Positions 60,596 through 64,000 of a DNA stretch of 64,000 nucleotides are shown here, piece by piece (position 1 is the stretch's first letter; each line of letters opens with the position of its first letter). The stretch is from JAFGLZ01 sp964622545 (lineage in GTDB: Bacteria > Planctomycetota > Phycisphaerae > UBA1845 > JAFGLZ01). The stretch is taken from NCBI GenBank assembly GCA_964622545.1, contig CAZUQM010000010.1:1-64000 (forward strand). The letters run 5' to 3'. The notes under the pieces are model-generated. The model ran no database searches. It was not told where the DNA came from and was given only the letters and a program-made list of their open reading frames with translations. A program made the translations under genes and the position numbers.

Positions 60596-61515
60596 CCGAG
60601 TCACATGACGCGGCCTCCGAGGCCTACACATCGGACGGCTACGCGCGCTATCGTCTGGGGCAGGTGGACGTCGCGCTGCGGAGCGAGCTGGACGATGTGA
60701 CCCATGACATCGACGCGCTCTACGGGGCGTGCCGCTGGCTGGGCGGCGACAGCGACCGCACCGTGCGCGTCGACGTGAGGGCGCACCGGTCGAGCCGTTT
60801 CTCTCGGCCTTGCTACACCGTCTACGGCGACGACCAGGAGCTCTGGACGACCCGCCGCGCCAACGAGGTGCTGCCCTACGTGGAGTGGGGGGTGAACTGG
60901 CGCGTCATCTCGTCGCGCTCGGATCTGCTCCAGGTCCACGCCGCGACGCTGGCTCGCGAGGAGTGCGGGGTCATGCTGGCCGCCAAGGCCGGATCGGGCA
61001 AGTCGACGCTCGCGGCCGCGCTGATGGCCAGGGGATGGCGCTACCTCTCGGACGAGTTCGCCATGATCCATCCGTCCACGCTCGAGGCCCATCCGTTTCC
61101 GAAGGCCTTGTGCATCAAATCGGGATCCTTCGAGGTGATGGACGCATTGGGTCTGCCCCTGTGGCGTCGGGGCCACTACGTGAAGGTCCTCAAGGGGCGT
61201 GTCGGCTATCTCAGCCCGCATCGGTGCAACGTCTCGCTGGCCAGCGGGCCCGTGCCGGTGCGTTACGTGATCCTGCCGGACTACGTCGGTCCGACCGCAC
61301 CGAGCCTCGAGGCCATCAGCCGTGCCGAGGCGGTGTTCGCGCTGATGGGCATCGCGTTCAATCGCGACCATTTCGGTCCCGACGCCGTGTCGATCCTGAG
61401 CAACATGGTGCGGGACGCCACCTGCTTCCGCCTGCGGGCCGGTGACGTCGAAGCCACGTGTGAGCTGATCGAATCGGTTACGGGCGCGCAGACGTCCTCC
61501 TCGTGCGCGGCGTAG
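60586..61515 (+). CDS. HPr-kinase-related protein (HprK-rel-A type)
   Basis: A 309-residue protein resembling the C-terminal kinase domain of HPr kinase/phosphorylase, but without an HPr partner gene nearby. A P-loop is present (AAKAGSGKST, residues 132-141) and the catalytic region is YLSDEFAMIHPSTLE (SDEF at 155-158, where true HprK has an Asp-Asp pair). A conserved late block PFPKALCIKSGSFEVM follows. Such proteins occur with PqqD-like and nucleotidyltransferase genes in the little-understood HPr-rel-A sets; the likely activity is ATP-dependent phosphorylation of a peptide or protein. It overlaps the PqqD-like gene by 10 bp, so the two are translationally coupled. Confidence 0.85.
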   Translation: MPLTESHDAASEAYTSDGYARYRLGQVDVALRSELDDVTHDIDALYGACRWLGGDSDRTVRVDVRAHRSSRFSRPCYTVYGDDQELWTTRRANEVLPYVEWGVNWRVISSRSDLLQVHAATLAREECGVMLAAKAGSGKSTLAAALMARGWRYLSDEFAMIHPSTLEAHPFPKALCIKSGSFEVMDALGLPLWRRGHYVKVLKGRVGYLSPHRCNVSLASGPVPVRYVILPDYVGPTAPSLEAISRAEAVFALMGIAFNRDHFGPDAVSILSNMVRDATCFRLRAGDVEATCELIESVTGAQTSSSCAA

Positions 61516-61551
61516 CGTCTCATTTCACGAGGGCCGCGATGCAATCCTTAA

Positions 61552-61807
61552 GGTGCCACGCCCAGGTTGTCTGACCGCCTGTGTCGTGTTGGATCACAGC
61601 CTCCCTGGCGGGGCAAGCCGCCAATGGCACCCGCGACCAAACGCACAGAATCGGCGCAGGTGCAGTGCGAACGAAACGCACGACCCGCATCCCCGCTCAC
61701 ACACTTGGCGATGACCTGGCCGACCCGCTGGGGCGAGCCTTCTGGTACCGCGCATTCCTCTCGCGCGGGCATGCCAGGCTGCGCGGGATGAATCCCGCCG
61801 TGGCACC
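61552..61807. repeat. 256-bp non-coding element with 9-bp perfect terminal inverted repeats
   Basis: The segment begins GGTGCCACG and ends CGTGGCACC, its exact reverse complement. It fills most of the 326-bp gap (61516-61841) between the HPr-kinase-like gene and convergent cheR. The left 80 bp (61552-61631) resemble the 34986 element and end in their own TGGCACC. No open frame of note is inside and no target-site duplication is visible. It may be a small mobile or palindromic element. Confidence 0.6.
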
Positions 61808-61841
61808 GTAGCATGTATTCCCTTCGAAGCGATCCGAACGA

Positions 61842-62693
61842 TCAGTGAATGGCGTTGGCCGAAGCCAGACGGGGCTGGTAGTAAGAAGCCCGGCAGTGAT
61901 GCCGGGCGACGAATTGGGGTCCGAGCTCGCCGAGGGATTCGGACGAGCCGACGAAGAGGTAACCGTGCGGCTCGAGCACGCGGGTGACGCGCTCGAAGAG
62001 GTCTCGTTTGGCCTCCAGCGAGAAGTAGATGGCCACATTGCGGCAGAAGACGACGTCGAAGGGCCCGATCCCGCGGATCGGCTCGAGCAGGTTGAGCCGA
62101 CGGAAGTTGCACAGGACGCGGATCTCGTCCCGGACCCGCCAGCCGTCCGGGGTTCGAACGAAGTGCTTCTCGAGCAGGTCGGCGGGCATGCCGCGGTCGA
62201 TCTCGCGCTGCTCGTAGTGGCCGATGCTGGCATAACGTATGGCCGCATCGGAGATGTCGGTGCCGAGGATGCTGATGTCCCAGGCGTGGATGTTCGGGAT
62301 CATCTCAGCCAGGGTCATGGCCAGGCTGTAGACCTCCTGACCGGTGCTGCACGCAGCCGACCAGAGGCGCAGGCGACGCGCCGCGGGGGTACCGGCCTTG
62401 GCGTCGATCAGATCGGGCAAGACGCGGCTGCTGAGGGCGTCGAAGGGGGACTTGTCGCGGAAGAAGAGCGTCTCGTTGGTGGTGATGGCGTCGACGACCG
62501 CGTTGGATAGGCCCGGGTCGGAACCGCTCCGGAGGCGCCGGCACAGCTCGGCGAAGCTCTTGCAGCCTGCCTGTTCGGCGATCTTGCCGAGACGCCCCTG
62601 GATGAGATAGTCCTTGCTCTCGTCCAGGACCACGCCACAGAGTTCCCGCACGAGCTTCGAGATGCTCTTGATGTCGTCGGGCCCTAAGTGCAT
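61842..62693 (-). CDS. cheR: Chemotaxis protein methyltransferase CheR
   Basis: A 283-residue S-adenosylmethionine-dependent methyltransferase that methylates glutamates of chemoreceptors. The N-terminal helical domain (about 1-80) has GVVLDESKDYLIQGRL, and the catalytic domain begins RLRLWSAACSTGQEVYSLAMTLAE (SAM-binding motif I) with LGTDISDAAIRYASIGHY and DVVFCRNVAIYFSLEAKR further on. No fused tetratricopeptide domain. It follows cheB with a 10-bp overlap (cheB stop 62684, cheR start 62693). Together they set receptor adaptation in the chemotaxis pathway; the receptor end at the right edge and the receptor at 56302 are substrates. Confidence 0.96.
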   Translation of the reverse strand: MHLGPDDIKSISKLVRELCGVVLDESKDYLIQGRLGKIAEQAGCKSFAELCRRLRSGSDPGLSNAVVDAITTNETLFFRDKSPFDALSSRVLPDLIDAKAGTPAARRLRLWSAACSTGQEVYSLAMTLAEMIPNIHAWDISILGTDISDAAIRYASIGHYEQREIDRGMPADLLEKHFVRTPDGWRVRDEIRVLCNFRRLNLLEPIRGIGPFDVVFCRNVAIYFSLEAKRDLFERVTRVLEPHGYLFVGSSESLGELGPQFVARHHCRASYYQPRLASANAIH

Positions 62694-63805
62694 GCGGGTT
62701 GTCCTTGGGCGACGAGGTTCGCGATGTGATCGGCGATCTTGTCGAGCGGCGCTATCAGATCGGCCACGCCTGCCTCAATGACCATCCGTGGCATTCCGTA
62801 CACGACGCAGGTATCGCGCGACTGAGCGATGATGGTTGCTCCCTGGCGTTTCATGAGCTTGCAGCCCAGCGTACCGTCGTGGCCCATGCCGGTCATGATC
62901 ACGCCCAAGGCCCTGGCTCCGTAGAGGTGGGTGACGGAGCGGAACAGGTAGTCGACCGACGGCTTGCAGCTATTCTCCGGCGGATCGTCCGCGACGCGGA
63001 TGATGTCGAGGGCCCCCTCCCGACGGACCTTCATCTGTTGGCCGCCCGGGGCGATGTAGACGCGTCCGGCGACCAGGGGCATACGATCGGCGGCCTCGCA
63101 GACGGTCAGCTGGCACTTACCGTTCAGGCTTTCGGCGAGGGAATGGGTGAACTTGGCGGGCATGTGCTGGACGAGCAGCACGGGCACCGGCAGGTTGCCG
63201 GGCAGGCCGGGCAGCATGGCCGCGAGCGATTCCGGACCGCCGGTCGAGACGCCGACGGCCACGACCTTGGGTCTGCCGCGGGACGCGCCGGTCAGGACCG
63301 ACATCCGCCGGACGACGTCATCGGAGGTTCGGCCGGGCTCGCCGTCAGTCTCACCGACGGCGGGGGGCGACTCAAACGGTGTCGTACGCTGGATCGTGCG
63401 ACGAAAGGTCTCGATCTTGCCGGTCAACTCCTGCTTGAGGAGCTTGGCGCTGGTCTCGGCGTCCTCGCCGGACGGCTTGAGCACGAAGTCGAAGGCGCCG
63501 AGGTTCAGCGCGTCGACAGTGGCCTGGGCATGGGCGTCGGTGAACGCGCTGACCATGATGGCCTTGACGCCGCTGTTGGTGCTGCGGAGATGTCGAAGGA
63601 CGCCGAGCCCGTCGAGCTCGGGCATCTCGAGGTCGAGCGTGATCAGGTCCGGGTGCAGCAGTTCAATCTTGTCGATGGCGATGCGGCCGTTGGCGGCGAC
63701 CCCAATGACCTCGACACCGGGGATCTGCGAAAGGATGCTGCTAACGACTTTGCGATACGCAACGGCGTCGTCCACTACCAGGGCACGTATCGGATCTGGA
63801 GACAC
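62684..63805 (-). CDS. cheB: Chemotaxis response regulator protein-glutamate methylesterase CheB
   Basis: A 373-residue CheB. The receiver (about 1-125) has the acidic pocket VVDDAVAYRK, phosphorylated aspartate in DLITLDLEMPELDGLG, and lysine in FDFVLKPSG. After a linker the methylesterase domain (about 180-365) carries the catalytic serine in VAVGVSTGGPESLAAML, histidine in LLVQHMPAKFTHSLAESL, and aspartate in VIMTGMGHDGTLG. It demethylates or deamidates receptors when phosphorylated by CheA. The start is a GTG at 63805 with GAGG six bases upstream. It lies 31 bp downstream of the receptor-like gene at the right edge, so an operon receptor-cheB-cheR is likely. Confidence 0.96.
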   Translation of the reverse strand: MSPDPIRALVVDDAVAYRKVVSSILSQIPGVEVIGVAANGRIAIDKIELLHPDLITLDLEMPELDGLGVLRHLRSTNSGVKAIMVSAFTDAHAQATVDALNLGAFDFVLKPSGEDAETSAKLLKQELTGKIETFRRTIQRTTPFESPPAVGETDGEPGRTSDDVVRRMSVLTGASRGRPKVVAVGVSTGGPESLAAMLPGLPGNLPVPVLLVQHMPAKFTHSLAESLNGKCQLTVCEAADRMPLVAGRVYIAPGGQQMKVRREGALDIIRVADDPPENSCKPSVDYLFRSVTHLYGARALGVIMTGMGHDGTLGCKLMKRQGATIIAQSRDTCVVYGMPRMVIEAGVADLIAPLDKIADHIANLVAQGQPACT

Positions 63806-63836
63806 GGTTGGCCTCGTTACGCCACATAGGGACCTG

Positions 63837-64000
63837 TCAGACTGCGTACGCGCTGATCGTCGACTCGAGCTGCTGGACCTGGGATCGGAGCTCGTCGCTC
63901 GCTGCGGTCAGCTCCGACCGTTCGGTCGTGCCGGCCGCGGAGGCCTCGTCGTCGATGGACAGCCGTTCGGTGATCTGGCGGCTGGTCTCGGCGGACTCGT
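63837..64000 (-). CDS. Partial protein, probably the C-terminus of a chemoreceptor
   Basis: The last 54 codons of a gene that continues beyond the right edge. The minus strand reads a helical, coiled-coil-like end (ESAETSRQITERLSIDDEA, then TTERSELTAASDELRSQV, then STISAYAV before TGA). The EL-x-x-QV-x-x-L-x-x-x-I pattern is typical of methyl-accepting chemotaxis protein ends, and the position directly upstream of cheB agrees. A HAMP-signalling region cannot be checked because it lies outside the window. Confidence 0.6.
   Translation of the reverse strand, partial: ESAETSRQITERLSIDDEASAAGTTERSELTAASDELRSQVQQLESTISAYAV

Noticed and set aside
1..64000. CRISPR arrays, tRNA or rRNA genes, transposases, prophage genes
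   Set aside because: I looked for spaced identical repeats, cloverleaf-like sequence with T-loop motifs, and DDE or integrase signatures, and saw none.

Overview
The window reads as a high-GC chromosomal fragment of a planctomycete, most likely from the Phycisphaerae side of that phylum. This placement is inferred from gene content, not from a marker gene. The signs are: formylglycine-type sulfatases and many glycoside hydrolases with Tat or Sec leaders; many sugar-isomerase, aldo/keto-reductase and Gfo/Idh/MocA-type genes; a MoxR, DUF58, BatA-like, large vWA protein and giant coiled-coil cluster; a giant LamG plus toroid secreted protein; and intergenic spaces full of palindromic repeats of the sort common in planctomycetes. 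No rRNA, tRNA, CRISPR array, transposase or phage gene was seen.

Region 1 (1-10 kb) is mixed housekeeping and surface genes: a membrane-anchored ankyrin protein, gatA and gatC (separated by 383 bp of palindromic repeats, with gatB not nearby), a KDPG aldolase, a CobS-like membrane protein, a LamG plus alpha/alpha-toroid secreted protein, a CorA magnesium channel and a membrane-embedded M28 peptidase. Region 2 (10-29 kb) is a carbohydrate-catabolic block: two sulfatases, a GH43/32-like propeller enzyme, a GH5, a GH29 alpha-L-fucosidase, a CBM plus TIM-barrel hydrolase, two sugar isomerase/epimerase-like proteins, an aldo/keto reductase and a GH20-like hexosaminidase, with an MltA-type lytic transglycosylase embedded. 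The block suggests breakdown of sulfated, fucose- and aminosugar-containing glycans. Region 3 (29-33 kb) holds a lipoprotein, an M20 peptidase and a DUF547 lipoprotein.

Region 4 (32.8-46.2 kb) is a five-gene operon-like unit on the plus strand: MoxR AAA+ ATPase, DUF58, BatA-like vWA membrane protein, 1090-residue vWA/GATase-like membrane protein and 1812-residue membrane-anchored coiled-coil protein. Region 5 (46-54 kb) returns to sugar metabolism: an isomerase, a ThuA-Gfo/Idh/MocA fusion, a kinase closely resembling the kinase half of plant L-arabinokinase, a bifunctional-nuclease-domain protein and a large glycosidase.

Region 6 (54-64 kb) is signalling: a PAS histidine kinase overlapping a FixJ-type regulator, a chemoreceptor, and cheB-cheR with the tail of another chemoreceptor at the right edge. 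Between the two chemotaxis parts sits the most intriguing locus (58.6-61.5 kb). A nucleotidyltransferase with a C-terminal SET-like segment is followed by a 71-residue peptide with a Tat-like motif and only eight residues beyond its predicted cleavage site, then a PqqD-like protein, then an HPr-kinase-like protein. This resembles the incompletely understood 'HPr-rel-A' gene sets and looks like a peptide-modification system.

Intergenic DNA carries several repeat families: G-rich TAGGGA-like tracts at the stop codons of minus-strand genes, hairpins with an AGGG loop and covarying stems, a 32-bp tandem repeat, and elements starting GGTGCC.
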